In this document: positions 26,979 to 35,676 of the stretch, one piece after another | Numbering within the stretch: position 1 is the stretch's first letter | Layout of the letters: each line of letters starts with the position of its first letter | Source: an uncultured Clostridia bacterium | Lineage (GTDB): Bacteria > Bacillota > Clostridia > Oscillospirales > Ruminococcaceae | Direction: 5' to 3' | DNA length: 64,000 nt | NCBI GenBank assembly: GCA_947630555.1 | Contig: CANRIA010000003.1 | Span: 1-64,000 of the forward strand | Made by a program: the position numbers and the translations under genes | Notes under the pieces: model-generated | The model's input: the letters and a program-made list of their open reading frames with translations, nothing else | Database searches by the model: none | Told to the model about the DNA's origin: nothing

Positions 26979-29342
26979 TTATATACCTATCAGCAGGCAA
27001 AGGGCGTGTACTAAAAATGCAAATATCCACGCAATAGCGCACTGAAAAACTATTATGTACAGCGACCACCGTGTGCCAAGCTCGCGCCGAATGGCGGCAA
27101 TTGCGGCAATGCACGGCGTATATAAAAGGCAGAACACCAAAAGCGCTGCACCAGAGGCAGGTGATATAGTCAGCAAAAGCTGGTCTATGTTGGTGAAAAG
27201 CACAGAAAGTGTAGAAACAACGCTCTCTTTTGCCATAAAGCCCGAAACAAGCGCGGTAGAAACTCTCCAGTCGCCAAAGCCTAAAGGTGCAAATATCGGC
27301 GCGATAAAGCCTGCTATTATTGCCAGTATGCTGTCCTGCGAGTTGGTAACCATGTTGAACTGACCGTCAAACGTCTGCAAAAACCATATAACTATTGATG
27401 CCGCAAATATCACAGTGAAAGCGCGCTGCAAAAAGTCCTTTGCCTTATCCCACAGCAGCCGCATAACGTTTTTAAGCCCCGGCAGACGGTAATTCGGCAG
27501 TTCCATAACAAACGGCACAGCCTCGCCGCTGAACGTGAACACCTTTGCCACCAGCGCGGTAAGTATGCCTACCAGTATGCCGAAAAGATACAGACCTATC
27601 ATTATAAGACCGCTGTATTTTGGAAAGAACGCGTGCGCGAAAAAGCCGTAGATAGGCAGTTTTGCGGTGCAACTCATAAACGGTGTGAGCATTATAGTCA
27701 TCTTTCTGTCGCGCTCCGAGGGGAGCGTTCTGCTTGCCATAACACCCGGCACTGTGCAGCCGAAACCTATAAGCATAGGCACAATGCTGCGCCCCGAAAG
27801 ACCTATCTTTCTAAGCAGTTTGTCAGTGACGAACGCCACCCTTGCCATATAGCCTGTGTCCTCTAGCAGTGAGAGGAAGAAAAACAGCGTAACAATTATC
27901 GGCATAAAGCTCAGCACGCTGCCAACGCCGCCAAATACGCCGTCTATCACCAGCGAGCGCAGCACACCGTTAACGTGCATGGCAGAGAGTATGTCGTCAG
28001 TTTCCTGCGCGAGAAAGTCAATGCCCTTTTCCAAAAGCCCCTGCAAAAACGCGCCTATGACATTGAACGTCAGCAAGAATATTATTGCCATTATCGCTAT
28101 AAAAGAGGGTATAGCGGTATATTTGCCTGTGAGTATTTTGTCAATCTTTCGGCTTCTTTCACGCTCTTTGCTCTCAACTGGCTTTACCACCGTTTTCTGC
28201 ACAAGCTTCTTTATGAAAGAAAACCGCATATCAGCAATGGCAGCAGCCCTGTCAAGACCGCGTTCCTGCTCCATCTGCGTTATAATGTGCTCTATCATTT
28301 CCTCCTCATTCTGGGAAAGCGAAAGAGCCTTTTTTATTACCTCGTCGCCCTCAATAAGCTTTGTTGCCGCGAACCTTACGGGTATGTCAGCCGCGGCGGC
28401 GTGGTCTTCAATAAGGTGCATTATTCCGTGCAATGCGCGGTGTACTGCTCCTCCGCTCTCGGAGCTGTCGCAAAAGTCGGTGCGCATGGGCTTTTCCTGA
28501 TATTTTGCAATATGCACCGCGTGCCCTACCAGTTCGTCAATACCCTCGTTCTTTGCCGCCGAGATAGGCACAACGGGTATTCCAAGCTGCTGTTCCATTT
28601 CGTTTATATGTACCGAGCCGCCGTTGCCGCGCATTTCGTCCATCATGTTAAGGGCTAAAACTATCGGCACGTCAAGTTCCATAAGCTGCATGGTAAGATA
28701 CAGATTTCTCTCAATATTCGTAGCATCTGCAATGTTTATAATGCACGCAGGCTTGTCTTTTATAATAAATTCACGTGTGACTATTTCCTCGCTCGAATAC
28801 GGCGACATAGAGTAAATACCGGGAAGATCGGTTATAAGCGTGTTGGGGTAGCCCTTTATCTCGCCGTCTTTTCGATCTACCGTAACGCCGGGGAAGTTAC
28901 CAACGTGCTGATTTGAACCGGTGAGCTGATTGAATAGGGTAGTCTTGCCGCAGTTCTGGTTGCCTGCCAGCGCAAACGTCAGTTTCACATCATCAGGCAG
29001 AGGCTTTTCACCCGTTTCAATGTGGTATCTGCCGCCCTCGCCAAGACCCGGGTGTTCGGTGTGGCGGCGCACCTTGAAGTCTGCTTTCGGCTCGTTTTTT
29101 ACCGCGCCTTCTTCTTCGGGTAATACTTCTATCTTTTTCGCATCGTCGATTCGCAGCGTTAGTTCATAGCCGTGTATACGCAGTTCCAGCGGGTCGCCCA
29201 GCGGCGCAAGTTTTACTGCTGTTACCACAGCCCCGGGTATAACGCCCATATCAAGAAAATGCTGCCTCAGCGAGCCCTCGCCCCCGACAGTCGTTATTCT
29301 GGCACTGCTGCCTATTTTTAGTTCATTCAGATACATATACAT
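26979..29342 (-). CDS. feoB: Ferrous iron transporter FeoB with fused FeoA domain
   Basis: A 787-residue Fe(II) importer. Residues about 1-76 are a FeoA-type SH3-like domain (LNELKIGSSARITTV, FLDMGVIPGA), fused by a linker to FeoB. The G domain has G1 GNQNCGKTT (127-135), NFPGVTVDRK, G3 DLPGIYS and G4 NMMDE, then the GDI helical region. The membrane part has two Gate motifs around VPMLIGFGCTVPGVMASR and SGFMAKESVVSTL. Most bacteria encode FeoA separately; the fusion is known in Clostridia. It is transcribed alone from a consensus promoter. An in-frame ATG six bases downstream is an alternative start. Confidence 0.96.
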   Translation of the reverse strand: MYMYLNELKIGSSARITTVGGEGSLRQHFLDMGVIPGAVVTAVKLAPLGDPLELRIHGYELTLRIDDAKKIEVLPEEEGAVKNEPKADFKVRRHTEHPGLGEGGRYHIETGEKPLPDDVKLTFALAGNQNCGKTTLFNQLTGSNQHVGNFPGVTVDRKDGEIKGYPNTLITDLPGIYSMSPYSSEEIVTREFIIKDKPACIINIADATNIERNLYLTMQLMELDVPIVLALNMMDEMRGNGGSVHINEMEQQLGIPVVPISAAKNEGIDELVGHAVHIAKYQEKPMRTDFCDSSESGGAVHRALHGIMHLIEDHAAAADIPVRFAATKLIEGDEVIKKALSLSQNEEEMIEHIITQMEQERGLDRAAAIADMRFSFIKKLVQKTVVKPVESKERERSRKIDKILTGKYTAIPSFIAIMAIIFLLTFNVIGAFLQGLLEKGIDFLAQETDDILSAMHVNGVLRSLVIDGVFGGVGSVLSFMPIIVTLFFFLSLLEDTGYMARVAFVTDKLLRKIGLSGRSIVPMLIGFGCTVPGVMASRTLPSERDRKMTIMLTPFMSCTAKLPIYGFFAHAFFPKYSGLIMIGLYLFGILVGILTALVAKVFTFSGEAVPFVMELPNYRLPGLKNVMRLLWDKAKDFLQRAFTVIFAASIVIWFLQTFDGQFNMVTNSQDSILAIIAGFIAPIFAPLGFGDWRVSTALVSGFMAKESVVSTLSVLFTNIDQLLLTISPASGAALLVFCLLYTPCIAAIAAIRRELGTRWSLYIIVFQCAIAWIFAFLVHALCLLIGI

Positions 29343-29372
29343 CGTTCTTTCTTTATCTCAATAACATAGATT

Positions 29373-29401
29373 ATTATATATCATAAAGGTTTGTTTGTCA
29401 A
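29373..29401 (-). promoter_or_regulatory. Consensus promoter of feoB
   Basis: On the minus strand TTGACA (29396-29401), 17-bp spacer, TATAAT (29373-29378). A perfect 10-bp palindrome TATACGTATA (29408-29417) lies just upstream of the -35 and is a candidate, unproven, operator. Confidence 0.72.
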
Positions 29402-29436
29402 TATTATTATACGTATATAAGTATATATATTAGCTA

Positions 29437-29465
29437 TTGACTTTTTGTATGCGCTGTGGTATTAT
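29437..29465 (+). promoter_or_regulatory. Sigma-A promoter of the thioesterase-ABC operon
   Basis: TTGACT (29437-29442), 17-bp spacer, TATTAT (29460-29465); divergent from the feoB promoter with only about 35 bp between the two -35 elements. Confidence 0.68.
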
Positions 29466-29501
29466 ATTAGTTAAGTAATTCAATATATAGAGGTAATTAT
29501 C

Positions 29502-29900
29502 ATGATGACATTCGATGAAGTAAAAAAGTTCTTTGCAAATGATATTTTCGCGGTAGATACCACGGGTATAGAGATATTGCAGGCTGATGAAAACGGCGTA
29601 AGGTGCAGCCTTAAGACCGATAAACGTCATGAAAATGCCACGGGTCATGTAATGGGCGGCGCAATTTTTACCCTTGCCGACTTTACGTTCGCGATAGCTT
29701 CAAACCTTGGCGGTGTGCCCACGGTCACGCTTTCAAGCAGTATTACATACCTTTCTTCACCCAAAGGCGACACCCTTTTCAGCGAGATAAAGCTTTTGAA
29801 AGACGGCAGGCGCGCCTGCTTTTATGAGATATCTATAACCGATAATTTAGGAAATAAAGTTGCCTCGGTGACATCAACGGGAATGAGAACAGGCGGCTGA
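29502..29900 (+). CDS. PaaI-type hotdog-fold thioesterase
   Basis: A 132-residue single-domain hotdog protein. The active-site segment is HENATGHVMGGAIFTLADFTFAIASN (positions about 46-71), equivalent to the HGG motif of PaaI/YbgC-type acyl-CoA thioesterases, followed by VTLSSSITYLSSPKGDTLFSE. GAGGTAATT precedes the ATG pair at 29502/29505. It is 16 bases upstream of an ABC transporter pair and probably cotranscribed with it, although the functional link is not clear. Likely substrate is an aromatic or other acyl-CoA. Confidence 0.85.
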   Translation: MMTFDEVKKFFANDIFAVDTTGIEILQADENGVRCSLKTDKRHENATGHVMGGAIFTLADFTFAIASNLGGVPTVTLSSSITYLSSPKGDTLFSEIKLLKDGRRACFYEISITDNLGNKVASVTSTGMRTGG

Positions 29901-29916
29901 TTTTAAGGAGGACAAA

Positions 29917-30828
29917 ATGAGCGAATATCTGCTTACAACGCAAGACCTTACCAAAACATACGGCAGGCATAACGCGATAGACCATGTTTCTATGCACATA
30001 CCGAAAGGCGCGGTGTATGGCTTTATAGGCCGCAACGGCGCAGGAAAAACCACACTTATGAAGATAATAGCAGGGCTTTCTACCCAGACGAGCGGCAGTT
30101 ATGAGCTGTTCGGCTGCTTTGGCTCACAGCTTGGCGCGGTGCGTGAGAAAGTCGGCTGCCTTATTGAAGCTCCCGGCATTTACCCCGATATGACGGCGTT
30201 TCAGAACGTTAAGGCAAAGTGCCTTGTGCGCGGCGTTTATAACGTGGGTTATGTGAACGAGCTTTTGCAGGCGGTTGGGCTTTTCGATGCAGGCAAGAAA
30301 AAAGCGAAAGACTTTTCTTTGGGTATGCGCCAGAGGCTCGGCATTGCAATAGCGCTTGTCGGCGACCCCGAATTTATGGTGCTTGACGAGCCTATAAACG
30401 GTCTTGACCCTCAGGGTATAGTTGAGGTCAGAGAGACCATACACCGCCTTGCGATAGAGAGAAACATAACTATTCTTATATCCAGCCACATACTTGATGA
30501 GCTTGCTAAAATTGCCACGCACATAGGCATTATAGAAAACGGCGTGCTGCTCAAAGAACTTTCGGCACAGCAGCTTAAAGACGAGTGTGCCGCCAAAATT
30601 GAGATAGTTGCAGATAACGCTGCCGCTGCAATGAATGTACTACAGAACATGGGTATAACGCAGTTTCAGCAGATTAACGCAAACCAGATAAACGTTACCG
30701 AGCGCATTGAAGAAAGCGCGGCTGTAAACAAAGCTCTGGTAGAAGCAGGCATAGCGGTATCAAAGCTGAATGTGAGCGGCGAGGCTCTGGAAGATTACTA
30801 CATAAGAATTACGGGAGGTGCAAGATAG
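29917..30828 (+). CDS. ABC transporter ATPase (BcrA/lantibiotic-immunity type)
   Basis: A 303-residue ATP-binding subunit with Walker A GRNGAGKTT (about 38-46), signature SLGMRQRLGIA, Walker B FMVLDEPINGLDPQG and the His switch SSHILDEL. The C-terminal about 80 residues (after residue 215) form the small extra domain common in the BcrA/CcmA-like exporters that confer peptide or antibiotic resistance. AAGGAGGA precedes the ATG. The stop overlaps the permease start by one base, so this is a two-component ABC-2 exporter. Cargo unknown. Confidence 0.9.
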   Translation: MSEYLLTTQDLTKTYGRHNAIDHVSMHIPKGAVYGFIGRNGAGKTTLMKIIAGLSTQTSGSYELFGCFGSQLGAVREKVGCLIEAPGIYPDMTAFQNVKAKCLVRGVYNVGYVNELLQAVGLFDAGKKKAKDFSLGMRQRLGIAIALVGDPEFMVLDEPINGLDPQGIVEVRETIHRLAIERNITILISSHILDELAKIATHIGIIENGVLLKELSAQQLKDECAAKIEIVADNAAAAMNVLQNMGITQFQQINANQINVTERIEESAAVNKALVEAGIAVSKLNVSGEALEDYYIRITGGAR

Positions 30829-31598
30829 TGACAAACCTTATTAAAATGGACCTTTACCGTTTGATAAAGATGAGAGGACTGTATATTGTGCTCATCATCT
30901 CAACGATCTTGCAGTATCTGATGACAAGAGGCATGACCATAATGTTCACTATTGGAGGGGATATAACGAACACCCCTGCTCAGGCTTCCGATTATCAGCT
31001 CAGTGAGTTTATGCAGGTAGTTATGGGCGGAGGATTCATTCAGCTTTTTGTGGGAATAGCAGTAATACTGTTTTTGACGAAAGATCTGCACACGGGCTTT
31101 ATAAAAAGCTATATAGGTCAGCTCAACAGCCGTTTGGAGTATATTTTTTCAAAGCTCATTTGCTGCGCGATATTTTTGCTTGCCTACTATGTGCTGATAG
31201 TTGTGCTTGAATGTATCATGCTCATGATATGCACAGACGGCTATGAACTTGGCGATATGGCAGAGCTTTTGCAGATAATGGGAATGAACTATCTGCTGCA
31301 ATTTGCGCTTGTGTGCGTATTTTTGATGTTCTCGGTGCTGATACGCTCGCACGCAGGCTCGATAATGCTGACCGTTGTAACATCGCTCGGCTTTGCAAGC
31401 ATGATAACTTCAATACTTATGCTATTCTCCTATAAATACGACTGGGATATTGACTTTAACAAATATCTCATCACGCAACAAATGCTGGAGCTTGGCGAAA
31501 ACGGCATAGACGTTGGCGAAATGGTGCCGCTTGCACTTGTGTACATTATAGCATCGCTGCTGATAAGCTGCCTTGTTTTCAGAAAGAAAGACATATAA
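30828..31598 (+). CDS. ABC-2 family permease
   Basis: A 256-residue membrane protein that starts at GTG 30828, overlapping the ATPase stop. About six membrane helices are visible (around 17-37, 63-85, 105-135, 150-170, 180-200 and 232-250). The opening LIKMDLYRLIKMRGLY is typical of BcrB/ABC-2 permeases. It partners the preceding ATPase; bacitracin- or lantibiotic-type immunity is a guess by family resemblance. A bidirectional terminator follows. Confidence 0.85.
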   Translation: MTNLIKMDLYRLIKMRGLYIVLIISTILQYLMTRGMTIMFTIGGDITNTPAQASDYQLSEFMQVVMGGGFIQLFVGIAVILFLTKDLHTGFIKSYIGQLNSRLEYIFSKLICCAIFLLAYYVLIVVLECIMLMICTDGYELGDMAELLQIMGMNYLLQFALVCVFLMFSVLIRSHAGSIMLTVVTSLGFASMITSILMLFSYKYDWDIDFNKYLITQQMLELGENGIDVGEMVPLALVYIIASLLISCLVFRKKDI

Positions 31599-31606
31599 AA
31601 ATACAA

Positions 31607-31636
31607 AAGACCTCTTTTTTCAAGAGGTCTTATTTT
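31607..31636. terminator. Bidirectional terminator
   Basis: Perfect 10-bp stem AAGACCTCTT/AAGAGGTCTT with a 5-base loop, T-runs on both sides. It overlaps the last codons of the minus-strand gene ending at 31620. Confidence 0.85.
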
Positions 31637-32003
31637 TGTGCGCTTTCTTTTCGGTATCGCTTGCATAGCCGAAACCGTGTATTTTTATGTACAGTTTGTT
31701 GTAATCGTCATACATATACTGAACCTGATTTTCAAGAAAGAAATAATGCGCTATATAGGGTATAAGCAGGCAAAGCAGCATAAGCGTCAGAATAGCGAAC
31801 GAGATAGAATTTGTAACAGCCGTTGCGATTATCGTCATCACTGTTGCCAGCGCAAAAAGGAGCGTTACAATAAGGTGTATCAGCCGCTCGTGCTGGAAAA
31901 ACTCTATCTGCCGCAGGTGGTATTCAAGCAGTTTTTCGGGGTCAACGCCGCTTTCCAAAGCTTCTTTGAAATACTTTCTGTAAAGCGTTAAATATCTTCT
32001 CAT
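31620..32003 (-). CDS. Small two-helix membrane protein
   Basis: A 127-residue protein not assigned to a named family. An amphipathic, charged N-terminal stretch (1-40) precedes two hydrophobic helices (about 42-64 and 66-90), and a basic C-terminal tail follows. It is the second gene of a two-gene unit, eight bases after the upstream gene, which is also a small membrane-associated protein. Its final codons lie within the terminator stem. The tail ends in KKAHKNKTS. Function unknown. Confidence 0.7.
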   Translation of the reverse strand: MRRYLTLYRKYFKEALESGVDPEKLLEYHLRQIEFFQHERLIHLIVTLLFALATVMTIIATAVTNSISFAILTLMLLCLLIPYIAHYFFLENQVQYMYDDYNKLYIKIHGFGYASDTEKKAHKNKTS

Positions 32004-32011
32004 ATCCCACC

Positions 32012-32308
32012 TCAGATGTCGATTATCTCGGCAGGGTCAATGTGTATGCCCTTGTCGCGCTTTATGTATTTGTCGGGGTGGGCTTTAACATCTCTTTCAA
32101 GCCATTTCAGCGTTACTTTGTCGGCAGCCGAGTTTAGTGCGCCGTTTACGCGCTTGTAGTTTTTCTTGAATTTTTTCATTGTCTTTTCGGGCTTTTTGCT
32201 GCTCGTCAAAAGCAAAGCCGCCAGCGCGGAAGATGCTGCAATTGCAGCGTATGTCATGCCGTCATAAATTATCTGCCTGCCCTCGCGCTCTTTATCGGTA
32301 AGCTTCAT
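32012..32308 (-). CDS. Small single-span membrane protein
   Basis: A 98-residue protein with a cytoplasmic start (MKLTDKEREGRQ), one hydrophobic segment (about 19-36, TYAAIAASSALAALLLTS), then a strongly basic region (KKPEKTMKKFKKNYKR) and an acidic end. GAAAGGAAC precedes the ATG and a sigma-A promoter lies upstream. It is transcribed with the small membrane gene downstream. No family was recognised. Confidence 0.68.
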   Translation of the reverse strand: MKLTDKEREGRQIIYDGMTYAAIAASSALAALLLTSSKKPEKTMKKFKKNYKRVNGALNSAADKVTLKWLERDVKAHPDKYIKRDKGIHIDPAEIIDI

Positions 32309-32346
32309 AAAACATCGTTCCTTTCAAGAAAATATACACTACATTT

Positions 32347-32375
32347 ATTATATACTATTTTGTCGCAAATTGCAA
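32347..32375 (-). promoter_or_regulatory. Sigma-A promoter of the small membrane-protein pair
   Basis: On the minus strand TTGCAA (32370-32375), 17-bp spacer, TATAAT (32347-32352). Confidence 0.6.
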
Positions 32376-32450
32376 GAGTAATGTTTAGCAAATATCTTAA
32401 GTTAAAATATTAATAAAAATTAAAAAGTTTCTATTTATATGCAAGTGCTA

Positions 32451-32479
32451 TTGAAAAACCAAAGCAAGTGTGGTATAAT
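32451..32479 (+). promoter_or_regulatory. Sigma-A promoter of the diguanylate cyclase operon
   Basis: TTGAAA (32451-32456), 17-bp spacer, TATAAT (32474-32479); about 35 bases before the ATG, with AGAGGTGA as ribosome site. Confidence 0.7.
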
Positions 32480-32514
32480 TATTATGTATGAAATTTGCAC
32501 AGAGGTGAAAATTT

Positions 32515-34422
32515 ATGCCCGAAAATAAACTGCGCATAGCAGTGGCATATGCAGGCGTAAACGCAGAATATCAGGACAAGATTTGCAAAGGCATTTTAGA
32601 TGCCGCAAAGCGCAAACGCTTTGACACGGCGTTTTTCTGTCCGCTTAGTAATACCACTAACCATTCGCTTCACGACAGCGGAGAGGAAAAAATATTCGAC
32701 CTTATAAACTTTGAAAAGTTCAGCGCGCTTATTGTCCTTCCCGAAACCATACCCACGCAGGAGGCGCTTGACAAAATTTTAGCGCGCGCACATCAGAGCG
32801 GCGTGCCGGTTATTTCGGTAGACAGGAAAATATCGGGCTGCCACAGCGTTGATATTGACTATTGCGGCGGACTTTATGAGCTTGCAGAGCATCTTATAAC
32901 AAAGCACGGATTTACCGAGATAAACTATGTTGGCGCTTATGAAAACGACCTTGAAAAAGACGAGCGTTTTTCGGTATACAGAAAGGTGCTTAGTGAGCAC
33001 GGCATACCATATGAGAAAAAGAGAGTGTGCTTTTCGGGGTTTGATGAGTACAAGGCGGTAACTAAAATTCGCGAGTATTTGCAGCAGGGCGGCAAGCTGC
33101 CGCAGGCTTTTGTTTGCGCTAACGACAATATTGCAATGGGCATAAGTGACGAGCTTTCAAGGGCAGGCGTTAAAGTGCCCGAAGATGTTGCTGTTACAGG
33201 CTTTGGCGGAATAAGATTCTCATCGGCACACTGCCCCTCGGTAACTACGGTTGAGATAGACTTTGCATCGGCAGGGGAGAGCGCGGTAGACATAATTCCC
33301 GAAGTTATGAAGCTTCGCAGCGGCGAGTTTTTGCACGTTAAGATAAAAAACAAACTGTCGCTTTCAGAAAGCTGCGGATGCGTTACTTTCGGTGATGATA
33401 AGCATAACGCCATGATACGCGATATAAACTCGGATAACGAGCGCTTCAAAACTATGTCAAAGCGGCTTATAAGAATGAGCGAAGACCTTACATATGTAAA
33501 CAATTTTGATGCGGCGTTCCAAAAGCTGCGCTATTATATTGAAGATATTTATGTTGACAGGTTTTATCTGTGCCTTAATACCCATTTTGAAAGCGGCGAC
33601 GAAAAGCAGCAGACCGATCACTGCGATTATACAGATACTATAGACTGCCGCATAGCGCGCGAAAAAGGCGATTATCTGCCCAACTTTACTTTCAGCCGAG
33701 GCGAGATGCTGCCTGCGCTGTTTGCTAAAAATGCGTTTGCGAATGTTTTCTTTATAACACCGCTGCATTTTCAGGACAGAAATTTCGGGTATATAGCGCT
33801 GAGCTGCGACGGCTATATAGGCAGCAGCGTTATTTTCAACACATGGAAGATGAACATTAGCACCGCGCTTGAAAATATCAGAGTGCGCTCAAAACTTACG
33901 CTGTATTCAAGTATGCTTGAAAGAATGTATGTGCGCGACCCTCTTACAAATCTATATAACAGGCGTGGGGCTCAGGGCAAGGCGGCAGAGCAGTTTGAGG
34001 CGGCTAAGTCGCGCGGCAAAATGGTGTTCGTGCTGGCTGTTGACCTTGACGACCTGAAAGTTATAAACGACAAATACGGACATCTTGAGGGGGACAATGC
34101 TATTTTGCAGGTGGGCAACGCGCTGAGCAGGGTATCAAAGCACAGAGAGATATGCGCGCGTTTTGGCGGCGATGAGTTTGAAGTAATGGCGTTCAATTAT
34201 TCCGAAAAAATAGCCGAAGAATATGTTGCAGCCGTGCAGAATATGCTTGACGGTTATAATAAAGTCAGCGGCAAGCCTTATGAGGTCGGCGCAAGCTGCG
34301 GTTACATTGTTGATATACCAAAAGAAGATGATACCCTTGAAGACTTTATACGCCGCGCAGATGCAATTATGTATGAGACCAAAAAGCGCCGCAAACGCGG
34401 AAGAACGCAGACCGAGCAATAA
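32515..34422 (+). CDS. LacI-type ligand-binding sensor fused to GGDEF diguanylate cyclase
   Basis: A 635-residue soluble protein. Residues about 5-280 resemble the LacI/GalR sugar-binding core (RIAVAYAGVNAEYQDKICKGI, VPVISVDRK, FVCANDNIAMGISDELSRAGVKVPEDVAVTGFGG) but the DNA-binding headpiece is absent. A middle region (about 300-460) may be GAF-like. The C-terminus (about 465-630) is a GGDEF domain with RDPLTNLYNRRG and an intact FGGDEF (about 548-553). It probably makes c-di-GMP in response to an intracellular small molecule such as a sugar. It heads a likely operon with apgM and the CotH gene. Confidence 0.88.
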   Translation: MPENKLRIAVAYAGVNAEYQDKICKGILDAAKRKRFDTAFFCPLSNTTNHSLHDSGEEKIFDLINFEKFSALIVLPETIPTQEALDKILARAHQSGVPVISVDRKISGCHSVDIDYCGGLYELAEHLITKHGFTEINYVGAYENDLEKDERFSVYRKVLSEHGIPYEKKRVCFSGFDEYKAVTKIREYLQQGGKLPQAFVCANDNIAMGISDELSRAGVKVPEDVAVTGFGGIRFSSAHCPSVTTVEIDFASAGESAVDIIPEVMKLRSGEFLHVKIKNKLSLSESCGCVTFGDDKHNAMIRDINSDNERFKTMSKRLIRMSEDLTYVNNFDAAFQKLRYYIEDIYVDRFYLCLNTHFESGDEKQQTDHCDYTDTIDCRIAREKGDYLPNFTFSRGEMLPALFAKNAFANVFFITPLHFQDRNFGYIALSCDGYIGSSVIFNTWKMNISTALENIRVRSKLTLYSSMLERMYVRDPLTNLYNRRGAQGKAAEQFEAAKSRGKMVFVLAVDLDDLKVINDKYGHLEGDNAILQVGNALSRVSKHREICARFGGDEFEVMAFNYSEKIAEEYVAAVQNMLDGYNKVSGKPYEVGASCGYIVDIPKEDDTLEDFIRRADAIMYETKKRRKRGRTQTEQ

Positions 34423-34448
34423 ACCAAATCATGAAAGGAAGTATAAAT

Positions 34449-35657
34449 ATGAAGTATGTAGTAATGCTGTGTGACGGTATGGCAGACCTTCCTATACCTG
34501 AGCTTGGCGGCAAGACACCTATGGAGGCTGCAAACAAGCCGAATATGGACAAAATGGCAGCTGTAGGCGAAGTGGGTCTTGTAAAGACGGTCGACGACGG
34601 CATGAAGCCCGGCAGCGATGTTGCAAATCTCTCAGTTTTAGGGTATGACCCCGTGAAGTATTACAGCGGTCGTTCGCCGCTTGAAGCTGTATCTATAGGT
34701 GTTGATATGAAAGAAAGTGATGTGTCGTTCAGGTGCAATCTTGTTACTCTTTCAGACGAGCCGAATTACAGAGACAAGACCATGGTAGACTACTGCTCGG
34801 ACGATATTTCTACCGCCGAGGCTGCAAAGCTTATTGAAACCCTGGCAGAGCATTTTAATTCGGAGGAATTTCAGCTGTACTCTGGCGTAAGCTACCGCCA
34901 TTGCCTTATATGGAACGGCGGCACTACCGATGTTGGCACGCTCACACCTCCGCATGATATAACGGGCAAGCCTATAAAGAATTATCTTTCAGACAGCCCG
35001 AACGCCGCAAAGCTTCTTGACATGATGATAAAGAGCTACGATATACTTAAAGACCACCCCGTCAATCTTGCGAGGATAAAGGCAGGCAAACGCCCTGCAA
35101 ATTCCATGTGGCTGTGGGGCGAGGGCGTTAAAAAACCGCTTTCGTCTTTCAAAGACAAGTACGGTCTGAAAGGTTCGATGATTTCGGCTGTTGACCTGCT
35201 GAAAGGCATAGGACATTTAAGCGGCATGAATGTTATCGAAGTAGAGGGCGCAACGGGCTATATTGATACCAACTTTGACGGCAAGGCGCAGGCGTGCATA
35301 AATGAACTGAAAAACGGTCAGGACTTTGTTTACATACACGTTGAAGCCCCCGACGAGTGCGGTCACCGCCGCGAAATGGAGAACAAGGTGCGCTCTATTG
35401 AGCTTATTGACGAGAAGATACTAGGCCCTGTTATGAAGGCGCTTGACGAAATGGGCGACTATAAAATACTTGTCTGCCCCGACCATCCGACACCTATCTC
35501 GCTTATGACACACACAAACAAGCCTGTGCCGTATCTTATATACCACAAGCAGGAAGAAAAGCATGGTGTAGACTGCCTTTGTGAAAAAACCGCCGAAAAG
35601 ACTGGCATATTCATAACAAAGGGCTGCACGCTTATGGACAGGTTTATTAAGGGCTGA
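34449..35657 (+). CDS. apgM: Cofactor-independent phosphoglycerate mutase, ApgM type
   Basis: A 402-residue member of the archaeal-type ApgM branch of the alkaline phosphatase superfamily, interconverting 3- and 2-phosphoglycerate. It shows VVMLCDGMADLPIPELGGKTPMEAA (metal Asp in CDGMAD), the catalytic SDVANLSVLGYDP, PPHDITGKPI, HVEAPDECGHR and CPDHPTPISLMTHT. The ATG at 34449 follows GAAAGGA; an in-frame ATG at 34431 precedes that site and is unlikely. A related form is reported to take part in serine/threonine routes in some bacteria, but glycolysis is the default reading. Confidence 0.92.
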   Translation: MKYVVMLCDGMADLPIPELGGKTPMEAANKPNMDKMAAVGEVGLVKTVDDGMKPGSDVANLSVLGYDPVKYYSGRSPLEAVSIGVDMKESDVSFRCNLVTLSDEPNYRDKTMVDYCSDDISTAEAAKLIETLAEHFNSEEFQLYSGVSYRHCLIWNGGTTDVGTLTPPHDITGKPIKNYLSDSPNAAKLLDMMIKSYDILKDHPVNLARIKAGKRPANSMWLWGEGVKKPLSSFKDKYGLKGSMISAVDLLKGIGHLSGMNVIEVEGATGYIDTNFDGKAQACINELKNGQDFVYIHVEAPDECGHRREMENKVRSIELIDEKILGPVMKALDEMGDYKILVCPDHPTPISLMTHTNKPVPYLIYHKQEEKHGVDCLCEKTAEKTGIFITKGCTLMDRFIKG

Positions 35658-35676
35658 TATTAAAAAGGAGCGATCT

